A stretch of DNA of 64,000 bases, taken from Planctomyces sp. SH-PL14. GTDB taxonomy: Bacteria > Planctomycetota > Planctomycetia > Planctomycetales > Planctomycetaceae. Shown here one piece after another: positions 37,701 to 47,142 of the stretch. The first letter of the stretch is position 1. Each line of letters opens with the position of its first letter. The position numbers were made by a program, and so were the translations under genes. Location of the stretch: positions 7,520,001 to 7,584,000 of the forward strand of contig NZ_CP011270.1 of NCBI RefSeq assembly GCF_001610835.1, read 5' to 3'. Under the pieces are notes generated by a model, which saw nothing but the letters and a program-made list of their open reading frames with translations, was not told where the DNA came from and ran no database searches.

Positions 37701-38642
37701 ATGCCCCGCGGACGGACGTTCGACACCGTGACCGACACGATCGGCGACACACCGATGGTTCGGCTCAACAAGGTCATCCCGGCGGAGCACGCCGCTGTCT
37801 TCGCCAAGTGCGAGTTCTTCCAGCCGCTCAACAGCGTCAAGGACCGGATCGGCGCCGCGATGATCGCGGCCGGCGAGCGGGAGGGGAAAGTCGGCCCGGG
37901 AACGCACATCATCGAGCCGACGAGCGGCAACACCGGGATCGCCCTCGCCTTCGTCTGCGCGGCCAAGGGGTACCGCCTGACGCTGACGATGCCGGAGTCG
38001 ATGTCGGTCGAACGCCGGGCTCTCCTGCGGGGGCTCGGCGCCGAGATCGTCCTGACCCCCGCCGCCGAAGGGATGCGGGGGGCGATCGCCCGGGCGCAGG
38101 ACCTCGTCTCCGCGAACCGCGACGCCTGGATGCCGCAGCAGTTCGACAACCCGGCCAATCCCGCGATCCACGAGGCGACGACCGGTCCCGAGATCTGGGA
38201 GGACACCGGCCACAACATCGACGCCATCGTGACCGGGGTCGGAACGGGAGGGACGATCACCGGCGTGACGCGGTACATCCGGAAGTTCAATCCGCGATTC
38301 CAGGCATTCGCCGTCGAGCCGGTCCACTCGCCGGTCCTCAGCGGCGGTCAGCCCGGGCCGCACAAGATCCAGGGGATCGGGGCCGGTTTCGTTCCGAAGA
38401 ACCTGGATACCTCGCTCGTCGACGAGGTCATCACCGTGACGAACGAGGAAGCCTTCGAGTGGGCCCGCAAGCTGGCCCGTCTCGAAGGGCTGATGGTCGG
38501 GATCAGCAGCGGCGCCCACGTCTGTGCCGCCGCCAGGGTCGCGGCCCGGCCGGAGTTCAAGGGGAAGCGGATCGTGACGATCCTTCCCAGCCTGGGAGAG
38601 CGGTATCTCTCGACGCCGCTCTTCGAAGGGCTTACCGGCTGA
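37701..38642 (+). CDS. cysK: Cysteine synthase family protein, SVKDR type
   Basis: A 313-residue PLP enzyme. The PLP lysine lies in [27 protein letters not shown] is the substrate loop and [12 protein letters not shown] the phosphate loop. Compared with the copy at 30.2 kb the lysine is followed by aspartate, as in many bacterial and plant-type cysteine synthases, and the sequences are clearly diverged. It might use a different sulfur donor or substrate (for example thiosulfate in the CysM manner), which cannot be decided here. It follows the Rrf2 gene by 54 bases and precedes cysE. The ATG before PRGRTFDT has an AGGA-type site; an upstream GTG is open but unlikely. Confidence 0.93.
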   Translation: MPRGRTFDTVTDTIGDTPMVRLNKVIPAEHAAVFAKCEFFQPLNSVKDRIGAAMIAAGEREGKVGPGTHIIEPTSGNTGIALAFVCAAKGYRLTLTMPESMSVERRALLRGLGAEIVLTPAAEGMRGAIARAQDLVSANRDAWMPQQFDNPANPAIHEATTGPEIWEDTGHNIDAIVTGVGTGGTITGVTRYIRKFNPRFQAFAVEPVHSPVLSGGQPGPHKIQGIGAGFVPKNLDTSLVDEVITVTNEEAFEWARKLARLEGLMVGISSGAHVCAAARVAARPEFKGKRIVTILPSLGERYLSTPLFEGLTG

Positions 38643-38671
38643 GTGGAGGCGAACCCGACGAAGTGCGGACC

Positions 38672-38700
38672 TCGGGAGGGCGAGGCTCCCGCCGAGCCGC
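38672..38700 (+). repeat. Palindromic REP-like repeat between cysteine synthase and cysE
   Basis: Contains GGAGGGCGAGGCTCCCGCCG with GGGAG...CTCCC and GGCGAGG/CCGAGCC partners. Its antisense translation gives the GSAGASPSR peptide that I recall from spurious planctomycete ORFs, marking it as a dispersed repeat. Only one copy is seen in this window. Confidence 0.5.
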
Positions 38701-38761
38701 AAGCAGAGACCCGGTGTCCCATTGAACACGGACGACACCGGCAAGCCGAGGAAGATTCCCT

Positions 38762-39610
38762 ATGACCATGCCGCAAAGGAGGGTTCGCGTGTCCTATCCT
38801 CTGGTCCGGGCCGACGACGATGCGGTCTGGTCGAGCATTCGCACCGAAGTTGCCGCCGAGGTCCAGCGGACGCCGATGCTGGCGAGTTTCCTGCACGCCA
38901 CGGTCCTCAAGCACGACCGGCTCGAACAGGCCCTCAGCTTTCATCTCGCCAACAAGCTCTCCGCCGCGACGCTCCAGGAGATGTCGATCCGTGAGATGAT
39001 CGACGAGGCGTTCGTCGAGGAATCGATCGGCGAGGCGATCCGGGCCGACCTGCGGGCGGTCCGGGAGCGCGATCCCGCCGCGCGGGAATTCTCGGTGCCG
39101 TTCCTCTACTTCAAGGGCTTTCTCGCTCTTGAATCGTACCGGGTCGCGCACCACCTGTGGACGTCCGGCGCGCGGTCGCTGGCGACCTACGTGCAGAGCC
39201 GCGTGTCCGAAGTCTTCGGTGTCGACATTCACCCCGCGGCGCGGATCGGCCAGGGTATCCTCCTCGATCACGGGACGGGGATCGTGATCGGTGAGACGGC
39301 CGTGATCGACGACAACGTCTCGATTCTCCACGAGGTTACGCTTGGCGGCACCGGAAAGGAGACGGGCGACCGGCACCCCAAGATCCGCAGCGGCGTCCTG
39401 ATCGGGGCGGGGGCAAAGGTCCTCGGAAACATCGTCATCGGCGAAGGAGCGAAGATCGGCGCCGGAAGCGTCGTTCTCGACCCCGTCCCGCCGCACCGAA
39501 CCGTTGCCGGCGTCCCCGCCCGAATCGTCGGTCGCCCGGAAGTCGCCTCGCCGGCTCTTGAGATGAACCAGCAGTTCCAGCACGAGTTCAACGATGGCGG
39601 GGGGATCTGA
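38762..39610 (+). CDS. cysE: Serine O-acetyltransferase
   Basis: A 282-residue CysE that acetylates serine to O-acetylserine, the substrate of cysteine synthase. The N-terminal helical SATase domain (WSSIRTEVAAEVQRTPMLASFLHATVLKHDRL) is followed by left-handed beta-helix repeats: DIHPAARIGQGILLDHGTGIVIGE, HEVTLGGTGKETGDRHPKI and AKVLGNIVIGEGAKIGAGSVV. The protein ends DGGGI. In the bacterial family the terminal isoleucine inserts in the cysteine synthase active site to form the cysteine synthase complex, so a CysE-CysK complex is expected. It ends the sulfur block and follows the second cysteine synthase on the same strand. Confidence 0.94.
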   Translation: MTMPQRRVRVSYPLVRADDDAVWSSIRTEVAAEVQRTPMLASFLHATVLKHDRLEQALSFHLANKLSAATLQEMSIREMIDEAFVEESIGEAIRADLRAVRERDPAAREFSVPFLYFKGFLALESYRVAHHLWTSGARSLATYVQSRVSEVFGVDIHPAARIGQGILLDHGTGIVIGETAVIDDNVSILHEVTLGGTGKETGDRHPKIRSGVLIGAGAKVLGNIVIGEGAKIGAGSVVLDPVPPHRTVAGVPARIVGRPEVASPALEMNQQFQHEFNDGGGI

Positions 39611-39681
39611 GGGGAGGACGAGGGACTGGAGAGGGCTCAACTCGCATGTCTGTTTTTTCCCTAGACCCTCGTCTCTAGTCC

Positions 39682-40524
39682 CTAGTCCTTCCCTCCACCT
39701 GCCGAGTGCTTCCTGATGAACTCGACGATCGGCGTCGAGTCTTCCAGCCCGTGCGGATGATGTTTCACCCCGGGCTTGCGGATCAGCTCGATCGATCCGC
39801 CGAGCGCCTTGTATCGCTCCGCCACGAGCCCCGTGTTTTCTTCCCACGGGACGACTTCGTCGGCATCGCCGAAGACGTGCAGGAGCGGCACTTTCGCCTC
39901 GGCGAGCGGCTTCAGATTGTCGACGGGATTTCCCTTGTAGGCCACCGCCTCCGCGTCATCGCGAAAGCCCCACTGTTCCAGCACCAGCTTCCAGTCGCGG
40001 GGACTTCCGGGGCCCTTCCCCTTGCCGCCCGGCCAGCTCTTGAAGTCGCACACCGGCGCATCGGCATAGATGCAGGCGACCTTGTCCGGATTCGCGATCG
40101 CCCAGTTGTAGCAGTAGAGCCCGCCGCGGCTGAGACCGACGAGCGCGACCTTGGGGGCGAGTCCGTACTTCGTCGTCATTTCCGCGTAGCAATCGTTCCA
40201 GTGCCCGACCGCCTTGGGGCTCCCGAGCATGTCGGGGACTTTCAGGTAGACGACGTGGAAGCCTTCCTTGAGAAGGGCGATATCGGGAGCCGGCTTGTGG
40301 CCGAAGAACTCCCCATGCCAGACCCACGGGCGCCCTGCCGCGGCCGTTGTCGGCGCGACGACGAGGACGGGCTTCCCTTGAACTTCAAAGTCGTATCGCG
40401 CGAAGCCGTTCCAGGTCGACGGCGTCCCCGGAAAACCCTTCGCCTCTTCAGCCCGTCCCACGGCGGCCAGGAAGCCTCCCCAGACCATCGCGACTAGGAG
40501 TAGACCCCGGGGGAACGAGCGCAT
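39682..40524 (-). CDS. Secreted alpha/beta hydrolase of unknown substrate
   Basis: A 280-residue protein with a signal peptide (RGLLLVAMVWGGFLAAVGRAEEA). The nucleophile elbow is GLSRGG (serine in VALVGLSRGGLYCYNWA), the acid is probably in VFGDADEVVPW, and the histidine in HHPHG near the C-terminus, giving a standard alpha/beta hydrolase triad. It resembles prolyl-oligopeptidase/dienelactone hydrolase-type esterases common in planctomycete secretomes. It converges on cysE, and the intervening 70 bases contain partial palindromes. Confidence 0.85.
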   Translation of the reverse strand: MRSFPRGLLLVAMVWGGFLAAVGRAEEAKGFPGTPSTWNGFARYDFEVQGKPVLVVAPTTAAAGRPWVWHGEFFGHKPAPDIALLKEGFHVVYLKVPDMLGSPKAVGHWNDCYAEMTTKYGLAPKVALVGLSRGGLYCYNWAIANPDKVACIYADAPVCDFKSWPGGKGKGPGSPRDWKLVLEQWGFRDDAEAVAYKGNPVDNLKPLAEAKVPLLHVFGDADEVVPWEENTGLVAERYKALGGSIELIRKPGVKHHPHGLEDSTPIVEFIRKHSAGGGKD

Positions 40525-40960
40525 GACTGTGTCTCAACATGGGCGAAAGAACGGGCAAATCCGGATGAGACTCCGATCGATCCGGACCGTTGCGCAGACT
40601 GTCGTGGATCCCGGTTGGAAGATCGAGGGTCTTCGGGATTCCGGGCGTTGCCGAGTTCCTCGCGTTCCGAACGTGATCCTTCAGCCGCCGCCGCTGTCTG
40701 CGCGATCCGTGAGCAAATGTGACCGGGAATGAGGCCGGCGGCCCCAATCGCGTCATCCAAGTCCCGGCCTGCCGTTGATGAACATCTTGCAAAATTCCCT
40801 TCCGCTTCGCCTTCGTCTGCGGCCCGGTACATCCGGCATGACTGTTGCGTTGGCTCGCTTTTGCACGTCAAGACCAATCTGTTCTTTCCTGTGTCTCGGG
40901 GCTCCGCCGGATCCATCTTGGTGACGGTTCAGGAGTGTCTATCCATTTCAAGGGAGCGTC
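40525..40960. promoter_or_regulatory. Divergent intergenic region
   Basis: About 435 bases between the minus-strand hydrolase gene and a plus-strand DUF1559 gene. It must contain both promoters. I see no gene, no strong hairpin and no clear -35/-10 pair. Confidence 0.35.
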
Positions 40961-41899
40961 ATGCGCCGACGTCGGGGATTCACCCTCATCGAACTGCTTG
41001 TCGTCATCGCGATCATCGCGGTTCTCGTGGCCATTCTTCTCCCGGCGGTCCAGCAGGCCCGCGAAGCGGCCCGGGCCAGCCAGTGCCGGAACAATCTCAA
41101 GCAGATCGGGATTGCCCTCGCGAGCTATATGGAAGTGACTGGCGGAGTCATTCCGCGCGGGGTTAATCACTTCTCCGGTCCAAGCTGCTGCTGTGTCACG
41201 GACGGATACGACATGGCGAATCCCAGGGAGATGGGGCACACGATCCATACGATGCTCCTCCCCTACATGGATCAGACGTCGCTCTACAACAAAGTCGACT
41301 TCGGTGTTCGCGCCGGACATCCCAACAATGTCCCGATCACGCAGGCGCGCATTCCAGGCTTCATCTGCCCCAGCTCAATCCCCCCGGCTCCGGACGCCAA
41401 CAACTTTGCCCCTCATAACTATCCGGCGGCGGGGACAGCCCACGGCTACGGACTGTGCGGGCTTCACGGCAGCCGCACGACCAACGGCGCTTTTGCGGGG
41501 CGGTGGGGAGTGCTGAACCGGGACACCGCTTCGCCTCTCGAACCGCAGATGGTGTTGGCGATGATCAAGGACGGGACCTCGAACACGATTGCGTTTTCCG
41601 AGTTTGCCGCCGGAATGCCCGGAGCCCTGCCGGTGGCGCATCCCTACGGCCAGAGCTGGTTCCTCCCGAACTACGGCAGTACGGAGTTTTCGGTGATGGC
41701 GGCGGCAACGCCGAACAGCTCGACCCCCACCTACCTGACGACTCACAACTGGGGGACCGTCCGCAGCTATCACGTCGGGGGTGTTCATACCCTGATGTTC
41801 GACGGGGCCGTCCGCTTTGCCAGCGACTCGATCGCAGGAAACGTCTGGGTGGCGGGGGGAACTCCGCTCGGAAACGAGACCGTGGCCGTCGACTTCTGA
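40961..41899 (+). CDS. DUF1559 protein with prepilin-like N-terminus
   Basis: A 312-residue protein starting [41 protein letters not shown] (prepilin-like), followed by [23 protein letters not shown] double-cysteine segment ([13 protein letters not shown]) is unusual among the copies here. The C-terminal H-x-DG block is [20 protein letters not shown]. Nearly no leader precedes the hydrophobic helix. A hairpin and a carboxypeptidase-regulatory-like lipoprotein gene follow, giving the same two-gene pattern as elsewhere in the window. Confidence 0.88.
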   Translation: MRRRRGFTLIELLVVIAIIAVLVAILLPAVQQAREAARASQCRNNLKQIGIALASYMEVTGGVIPRGVNHFSGPSCCCVTDGYDMANPREMGHTIHTMLLPYMDQTSLYNKVDFGVRAGHPNNVPITQARIPGFICPSSIPPAPDANNFAPHNYPAAGTAHGYGLCGLHGSRTTNGAFAGRWGVLNRDTASPLEPQMVLAMIKDGTSNTIAFSEFAAGMPGALPVAHPYGQSWFLPNYGSTEFSVMAAATPNSSTPTYLTTHNWGTVRSYHVGGVHTLMFDGAVRFASDSIAGNVWVAGGTPLGNETVAVDF

Positions 41900-42006
41900 T
41901 CGACGTGGTCGTCCTCCGAGTTCGCATCGTCGATGCGGCTGCCGTTTGTCGGGCTTTGATATCTCCTCCAGTCCGATGTGGCAGTCCGTTGTTCTCTCCG
42001 TTCCCG

Positions 42007-42032
42007 CTCCCGCCCGCTTTCATGGGCGGGAG
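42007..42032 (+). terminator. Hairpin between the DUF1559 and lipoprotein genes
   Basis: A perfect 9-bp stem CTCCCGCCC / GGGCGGGAG with an eight-base loop. It lies in the 180-base gap, 46 bases before the lipoprotein start codon, and has no T-tract. It may act as a partial terminator between two genes of one transcript. Confidence 0.55.
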
Positions 42033-42077
42033 AGTTGTGCCCTCAGGCTGCACTCCCCTCCCGGCGCAGGTTGCTCC

Positions 42078-42491
42078 ATGTCGGTATTCCGTCGGTCTTC
42101 CGCTCTCGTGAGCCTCGTTTCTCTGCTGGCCTTCGGCTGTTCTGGAGGGCCATCGCTCCCCAGCCCGTCGTCGGTCAGCGGGACGATCAAGCAGAAGGGG
42201 AAGCCCTATCCGAACGTCGTTGTCGGCTTCGTCGCAACGTCCGCGGGCTTGCCCGCGAATGCCCGTTACGCCAGTGCGAAGACGGATGCCTCGGGGAAGT
42301 ACACGGTCGAAAAGATCTACCCTGCGGAATACCAGGTGACCCTGACCGAGGAGGTTCCCCCGCCCAAGGAAGGAGAGATGGTCCCCGCCAATGCGGGGAG
42401 TCCGGCTTTGGCCAAGTTCGGTCCCACCAGCACCCTGGCGGTCAAGGTGGAGCCGGGGACGCCAGCGGCGTTCGACTACGACGTCCGCTGA
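42078..42491 (+). CDS. Carboxypeptidase-regulatory-like lipoprotein
   Basis: A 137-residue lipoprotein (SLVSLLAFGC lipobox, cysteine near residue 21). The domain reads VSGTIKQKGKPYPNVVVGFVA, AKTDASGKYTVEKIYPAEYQVTLTEEVPPP. Together with the preceding DUF1559 gene it repeats the pairing seen at 17.5-21.2 kb. The frame is open far upstream, but the ATG at the signal peptide is the only sensible start. It converges on pepA. Confidence 0.72.
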   Translation: MSVFRRSSALVSLVSLLAFGCSGGPSLPSPSSVSGTIKQKGKPYPNVVVGFVATSAGLPANARYASAKTDASGKYTVEKIYPAEYQVTLTEEVPPPKEGEMVPANAGSPALAKFGPTSTLAVKVEPGTPAAFDYDVR

Positions 42492-42534
42492 GCGGCAGCG
42501 TTGGCCTCTTTGTCCGTGCTACACGGAGTCCGTG

Positions 42535-44016
42535 CTATACGGAAAAGATCTCGACCAGCGTCCGCACCATGGCCCCGGAAGCCCCGCCATCGCGGTGCGG
42601 CTTCTGGGCTTCGCTGAACGCCGGGCCGGCGATGTCGAGGTGGACCCAGGGGATTCCGCTCACGAACTTCTCCAGGAACTTCGCGGCGGTGATCGCACCG
42701 CCCCAGCGGGTGCCGACGTTCTTGACGTCGGCGACTTCGCACCGGAGCTGGTCCGCGAAGGAATCGAACATCGGCAGCTGCCAGACGTCTTCGCCCGCCC
42801 GCTTCGCCGCTGCCAGGACCTCATCGCACCACGGCTGATCGTTTGTGAACGCCCCGGCGACTTCTTCTCCCAGGGCCACCACGCAGGCGCCCGTCAGCGT
42901 CGCCAGGTCGATCATCTTGGCGACCTTCTGGTCGGCGACATACGAAAGCACGTCGGCCAGGACGAGCCGCCCTTCGGCGTCGGTGTTGAGGACTTCGATC
43001 GTGACGCCGTTGCGGGCCTTGAGGATGTCCCCCAGCTTGTAGGAGGCGCCGCTGACCATATTCTCAACGAGGCCCACCGCCCCGAGAATGTTGACCGGCA
43101 GCTTGAGGCGGGCGATGGCCGACATCGCTCCGAGGACCGTCGCGGCCCCCGCCATGTCGGCTTTCATCGTCTTCATCCCCTCGGTCGGCTTGAGCGAGAG
43201 TCCGCCGCTGTCGAACGTCACTCCCTTGCCGATCAGACTCACATAGGGGGCGTCCGGCGCCGCTCCTTGATAGCGAAGCAGGACGACCCGCGGCGGGCGC
43301 ACGCTCCCCTGCCCGACCGCCATCAGCGAGAGCATCCGCTCCGCGCGGAGCCGTGACTCGTCGAAGACCTCGCACTCGAGGCCGACTTCCTTGGCGACCG
43401 CCTCGGCGCGGGCCGCGAAGGTCTCCGGGTACATGTCGGCGGGCGCCATGTTGACCAGTTCCCGCGTGAGGTTCGTCGCCTCGCCGAGGATCTGACCGCG
43501 GCTCGCCTGCGATTGCCACTCTGCGAGGTGGTCCGGGGAGGCGACGACGATCTGAAACTCCGTGAAGCGGTGCCGGTCCTTCTCCGCCCGGTATAGCCCC
43601 TGGCCGACGGATCCGACTTCCGAGGCCCAGCCGAGGATCTGCACGGCGGTCCCGAGGGCCACGCCACCGAGATCGCCGGGAATCGCCAGCGCGGCCGACA
43701 CCGCCGCCCGGACCGAGACGCGGCGGCAGGCGGACATCACGGCCCGGTCGACCTTGGAGACATTGAAGGAGGCGGCTTCGCCCAGACCGATGAGGCAGAC
43801 CCGCTTGGCGGCGATCCCCGGAACGTGGAACAGGTCGACCGATTCACAGAGCTTGCCGGTGAAGTCTCCCCGTTCGATCAGCGCCGCAATCGCTCCTCCG
43901 AGCCGCTCGTCGAGAGTGCGGACGTTGTCGGGAAGCGATCCTCCTTCGAACAGAAAGACGACCAGCCAGTCGGCGAAGATGTCGGTGAGCGGGGCGTGCT
44001 TGACGGTCACGTTCAT
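42535..44016 (-). CDS. pepA: Leucyl aminopeptidase, M17 family
   Basis: A 493-residue protein. The N-terminal domain is the macro-like part; the catalytic domain carries the M17 signature NTDAEGRLVLADVL and the metal-binding GKGVTFDSGGLSLKPTEGMKTMKADMAGAATVL, with the catalytic lysine and arginine in these blocks. It removes N-terminal residues, preferring leucine, as a two-metal hexamer in the cytoplasm; some homologues also bind DNA. Length and motifs are complete. The start codon is the expected MNVTVKHAPL. Repeat copy 3 lies upstream of it, toward glpD. Confidence 0.94.
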   Translation of the reverse strand: MNVTVKHAPLTDIFADWLVVFLFEGGSLPDNVRTLDERLGGAIAALIERGDFTGKLCESVDLFHVPGIAAKRVCLIGLGEAASFNVSKVDRAVMSACRRVSVRAAVSAALAIPGDLGGVALGTAVQILGWASEVGSVGQGLYRAEKDRHRFTEFQIVVASPDHLAEWQSQASRGQILGEATNLTRELVNMAPADMYPETFAARAEAVAKEVGLECEVFDESRLRAERMLSLMAVGQGSVRPPRVVLLRYQGAAPDAPYVSLIGKGVTFDSGGLSLKPTEGMKTMKADMAGAATVLGAMSAIARLKLPVNILGAVGLVENMVSGASYKLGDILKARNGVTIEVLNTDAEGRLVLADVLSYVADQKVAKMIDLATLTGACVVALGEEVAGAFTNDQPWCDEVLAAAKRAGEDVWQLPMFDSFADQLRCEVADVKNVGTRWGGAITAAKFLEKFVSGIPWVHLDIAGPAFSEAQKPHRDGGASGAMVRTLVEIFSV

Positions 44017-44168
44017 GTCGGTCCTGTTTTCCTTCGATCGTCTGGCGGCGCGAATCCGAAGCGTATTGGCTCTGGTAGCGAGAGTTCAACGCTTTGAGCT
44101 GTGATCCGGGCATTCGCCGAACGGCATAGTCGGTCCAAATGCGAGGCTGATTCCATCGTCTGGAGCCA

Positions 44169-44500
44169 CGTCCTTGCCGGACGGATTCTCATAGCTCAAA
44201 CCCATTGTGCGACGGCCGCTGGGGTCAAGGGGGTCTCACCCCCTTGCCGCCGGAGGCGCTTCCATGAGGAACCGTGGTACACAACGGACGTCCGCTTTGT
44301 GGAACCAGCGCTGAGGACTCTCTCACACAACACCGCTGGCTTTGCAGTCCCCGCGGGTTGGTGAGGGGGGGCATCCGACTCGTCGTCCGCGTTTGGACAG
44401 TCACTCCTTCAGACATCTCTCGACGGCCAGGCCTCCGGCGGGCAAAGGGGCGTTGCCCCTCTGCACTCCCCACCAGGGGCGAGCCCCTGGACCCCGGTTG
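44169..44500. repeat. Structured intergenic repeat, copy 3 of 5
   Basis: About 330 bases, with the 5' shoulder TCCTTGCCGG...CTCAAACCCATTGTGCGACGG and a perfect CAAGGGGG TCTCA CCCCCTTG stem. It ends about 60 bases from the glpD stop codon and is upstream of pepA, both minus-strand genes. It accounts for most of the 540-base gap between these genes, and the rest shows nothing recognisable. It is very similar to copy 2. Confidence 0.88.
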
Positions 44501-44559
44501 GGGGGCGCGGCGGACTGCAGATGTCCCACAAGTTTACGGTTGCAACAAGCAACGCGCTC

Positions 44560-46266
44560 TCAGAACCAGGCCTGCCGCCCATAGAAGTCGACCAGCCGGC
44601 GGCGAACGACCGGTTCATCGATTGGCTGACCTGCCTCCCGCCACAGCCCCAGCACCGCCTCAAATGTCGCCCGCGTCGCCCGCGGCTCCAGCGCCAACAT
44701 CGTCCGCCGCTCAATCAGATCGAGAAGCGAATGGACGTGCTCCGACCGGATCATCCATCGCACAAGCGCCGCGGGAAGCGGAACGTCGGGAAGCACCGCC
44801 GGATCGGCCCCCTCCGCGGCGAGCAGCCGCAGTATCGAAAACGCCTCGCCTCCCAGCAGAGCGACCGCTTCCTGGACCGCCGCGACCTCCCAGCCGGTCT
44901 CGCGGGCGAACGCTTCAACGGCCTCACCGCGATCCGCTTCCTGACGCGGGTACGATTCCGCCCCCGGGACCGGCCGGTCGCGCGTCCGGGAGACGCAGAT
45001 CCGGTCCATCCGCTTCAGGATTCGCTCGGCCACCTCTTCGCCCAGGGCACGGCAGGTTGTCAGCTTGCCGCCGATGAGGGTGTCGACGATCAGCCCGCTC
45101 GACTCGTTCGTCTCGATCCAGTGTCCGCGCGGAATCGCCTGCGTCTTCCCCGCCGGGGCGTAGGGGAGCGGGCGGACGCCGCAGCAGTGCGCCGCGACAT
45201 CTGCGGAGGTGAGATCGATCTGGGGAAAGACCTCGTTCGTCATCCGAACGAGATAGTCAATGTCCTCCGGCGTGGCCCGCACCTCCTCGGGACGCCCCTG
45301 GAACCGATCGTCGGTCGTCCCGATCATCGTCCCCTCCCCGTGCGGAAGGATGAACACCAGCCGACCGTCGGCCGCCTCGGCGTAGATCGCGTCCCCCCGC
45401 AGCGCCTCCCGCAGCCCGGCATGCGCCGTGAGGATATGAGTCCCCTTGGTCCCGCCGAAGAGCCGCGGCGACGGGATCGGGAGCTCGGCGAGCGTCAGAT
45501 CTCCCCAGGCGCCGGTCGCGTTGACGATGCTGAGCGGCGCGATCCGCTGCGTCGGCCCCGGCCCGTCGACCGGCTGGATGTCGACGGCAAGGCCGTCGCG
45601 AATGGCGCGGTGATACGTCAGGAGGTCGAACCGCAGCCCGAGCCCCCCGGCAATCCGTTCGCAATCCTGGATAAGCGCCAGGACGTATCGCTCGGGATAC
45701 AGCATCTGGCAGTCGGAATAGGAGCAGATCCACCGGAACCGCCGGTGATCGACCGGCGGAACTCCGGGGCCGAGGGGCGACGCGGACCGTCCCGGAAGAG
45801 AGCTGTCGCCGGCGAGAAGGTCGTAGAACCGCAGTCCCGATTCGACCGTGTAGAGGCCCCGCCCCTCCGAGCCGCTCCAGGAGGCGACCTCGCGAAGCCC
45901 CGGGAGTTTCTGCAGGCCGACGAACCGGATCCCCGAGGCGAGGAAGCCCCCTGTCCGCTGCCGGACCGGAATGTGCAGCCGCAGCGGCCGGACGAACTGC
46001 GGGGCCGTCCGGAGGAGCCGCTCGCGCTCTTCGAGCGACTCCCGCACCAGGGAAAAGTCGCCGTATTCGAGATACCGCAGCCCGCCGTGGATCAACCGGG
46101 AGGACTTGGAGGTCGCGCCGAAGGCGATGTCGGCCGTGTCGACGACGACGACCGGCACTCCATTGAGCAGCAGCTCGCGGGCGACGGAGACTCCGTTCAC
46201 TCCCGCACCCAGGATCAGGACCGGGCGGGTGCCATCTCGGGGATCATTCTCCAGACCAGCGGACAT
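44560..46266 (-). CDS. glpD: Glycerol-3-phosphate dehydrogenase
   Basis: A 568-residue FAD enzyme oxidising glycerol 3-phosphate to dihydroxyacetone phosphate at the membrane. The FAD-binding fold starts PVLILGAGVNGVSVARELLLNG, with SSRLIHGGLRYLEYGDFSLV after it. Later blocks are GTKGTHILTAH, GEGTMIGTTDDRFQG and GGKLTTCRALGEEVAERIL. The C-terminal helical domain of the family is present, so the protein is full length. It is upstream of repeat copy 3, and a 100-base inverted repeat separates its start from queC. Confidence 0.93.
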   Translation of the reverse strand: MSAGLENDPRDGTRPVLILGAGVNGVSVARELLLNGVPVVVVDTADIAFGATSKSSRLIHGGLRYLEYGDFSLVRESLEERERLLRTAPQFVRPLRLHIPVRQRTGGFLASGIRFVGLQKLPGLREVASWSGSEGRGLYTVESGLRFYDLLAGDSSLPGRSASPLGPGVPPVDHRRFRWICSYSDCQMLYPERYVLALIQDCERIAGGLGLRFDLLTYHRAIRDGLAVDIQPVDGPGPTQRIAPLSIVNATGAWGDLTLAELPIPSPRLFGGTKGTHILTAHAGLREALRGDAIYAEAADGRLVFILPHGEGTMIGTTDDRFQGRPEEVRATPEDIDYLVRMTNEVFPQIDLTSADVAAHCCGVRPLPYAPAGKTQAIPRGHWIETNESSGLIVDTLIGGKLTTCRALGEEVAERILKRMDRICVSRTRDRPVPGAESYPRQEADRGEAVEAFARETGWEVAAVQEAVALLGGEAFSILRLLAAEGADPAVLPDVPLPAALVRWMIRSEHVHSLLDLIERRTMLALEPRATRATFEAVLGLWREAGQPIDEPVVRRRLVDFYGRQAWF

Positions 46267-46291
46267 TTCGCTCCTTCATTGAGCCGTTTCT

Positions 46292-46392
46292 TTAAACACC
46301 AAGACACCAAGGTGACACGAAGATCACCAAGGAACCGCCTTCTCAAGATCCTCTTTGTGTTCTTGGTGCCTCCTTGGTGTCTTGGTGTTTAA
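46292..46392. repeat. Hairpin element with perfect 21-base inverted arms
   Basis: Arms TTAAACACCAAGACACCAAG(+G) at 46292-46312 and its exact complement at 46372-46392, enclosing 59 bases with further ACCAAG half-repeats. It fills the glpD-queC gap. I recall similar CACCAAGACACCAAGG elements in unrelated bacterial genomes. Upstream of glpD it may be a promoter-proximal mobile or structural element. Confidence 0.8.
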
Positions 46393-46434
46393 CTCCTCAA
46401 GGGACCATCAGTTCAGCGGCGCAAACTCCTCGGC

Positions 46435-47136
46435 CTACCGATTGTAGGCGGGGTCGGTCAGGCCGGCGGCGGCAAAACCCTGGATGCGGATCTGGCAGGA
46501 GTCGCAGTGTCCGCAGGGATGGCCGTCGGGAGCGGGATCGTAGCAGCTGTGCGTCAGTCCGTAGTCGACCCCCAGGCCGACGCCGGTGCGGATGATCTCC
46601 GCCTTCGTCATCCGGATCAGCGGAGCATGGACCTGGTATCGCCCGGCCCCCTCGGTCCCGGCCTTCGTGGCGAGGTTGGCGAGAGTCTCGAAGGCCGCCA
46701 CGAACTCCGGCCGGCAGTCGGGATAGCCGCTGTAGTCGACCGCGTTGACCCCCACAAAAAGATCGAAGGCTCCCAGGACCTCCGCCCAGCCGAGGGCGAC
46801 GGAGAGAAAAATCGTGTTCCGCGCCGGGACGTATGTGATCGGGACCCCCGCCGTCATCTCCTCATCGGACCGGTCCTTCGGAACGGCGATGTCTGCCGTC
46901 AGCGCCGAGCCGCCGAAGACCCGCAGGTCGAGCTGGCAGGTCCGATGCTCCGCCGCGCCGAGCGCCCGGGCCACGCGCTGGGCCGAGTCGAGCTCGAACC
47001 GGTGCCGCTGCCCGTAGTCGAAGGAGAGGGCGAAGCACTCGAAGCCCTGCGAGCGGGCGATGGCGAGGACGGTCGCCGAGTCGAGCCCCCCGCTGAGGAG
47101 GACGACCGCTTTCGGGCGATCAGTGGAAACGGACAT
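46435..47136 (-). CDS. queC: 7-cyano-7-deazaguanine synthase QueC
   Basis: A 233-residue enzyme that converts 7-carboxy-7-deazaguanine to preQ0 with ATP and ammonia, on the way to queuosine in tRNA (and archaeosine or other deazapurines). The PP-loop motif is [15 protein letters not shown], and the zinc-binding cysteines are in [20 protein letters not shown]. No other queuosine genes are in the window. It starts six bases after the rfbA-side reading frame ends, so rfbA and queC are in one transcript. Confidence 0.95.
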   Translation of the reverse strand: MSVSTDRPKAVVLLSGGLDSATVLAIARSQGFECFALSFDYGQRHRFELDSAQRVARALGAAEHRTCQLDLRVFGGSALTADIAVPKDRSDEEMTAGVPITYVPARNTIFLSVALGWAEVLGAFDLFVGVNAVDYSGYPDCRPEFVAAFETLANLATKAGTEGAGRYQVHAPLIRMTKAEIIRTGVGLGVDYGLTHSCYDPAPDGHPCGHCDSCQIRIQGFAAAGLTDPAYNR

Positions 47137-47142
47137 GGAACG

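Noticed and set aside
46292-46392. CRISPR-like array from ACCAAG units
   Set aside because: The units are short, uneven and arranged as an inverted repeat; there are no spacers and no cas genes in the window.
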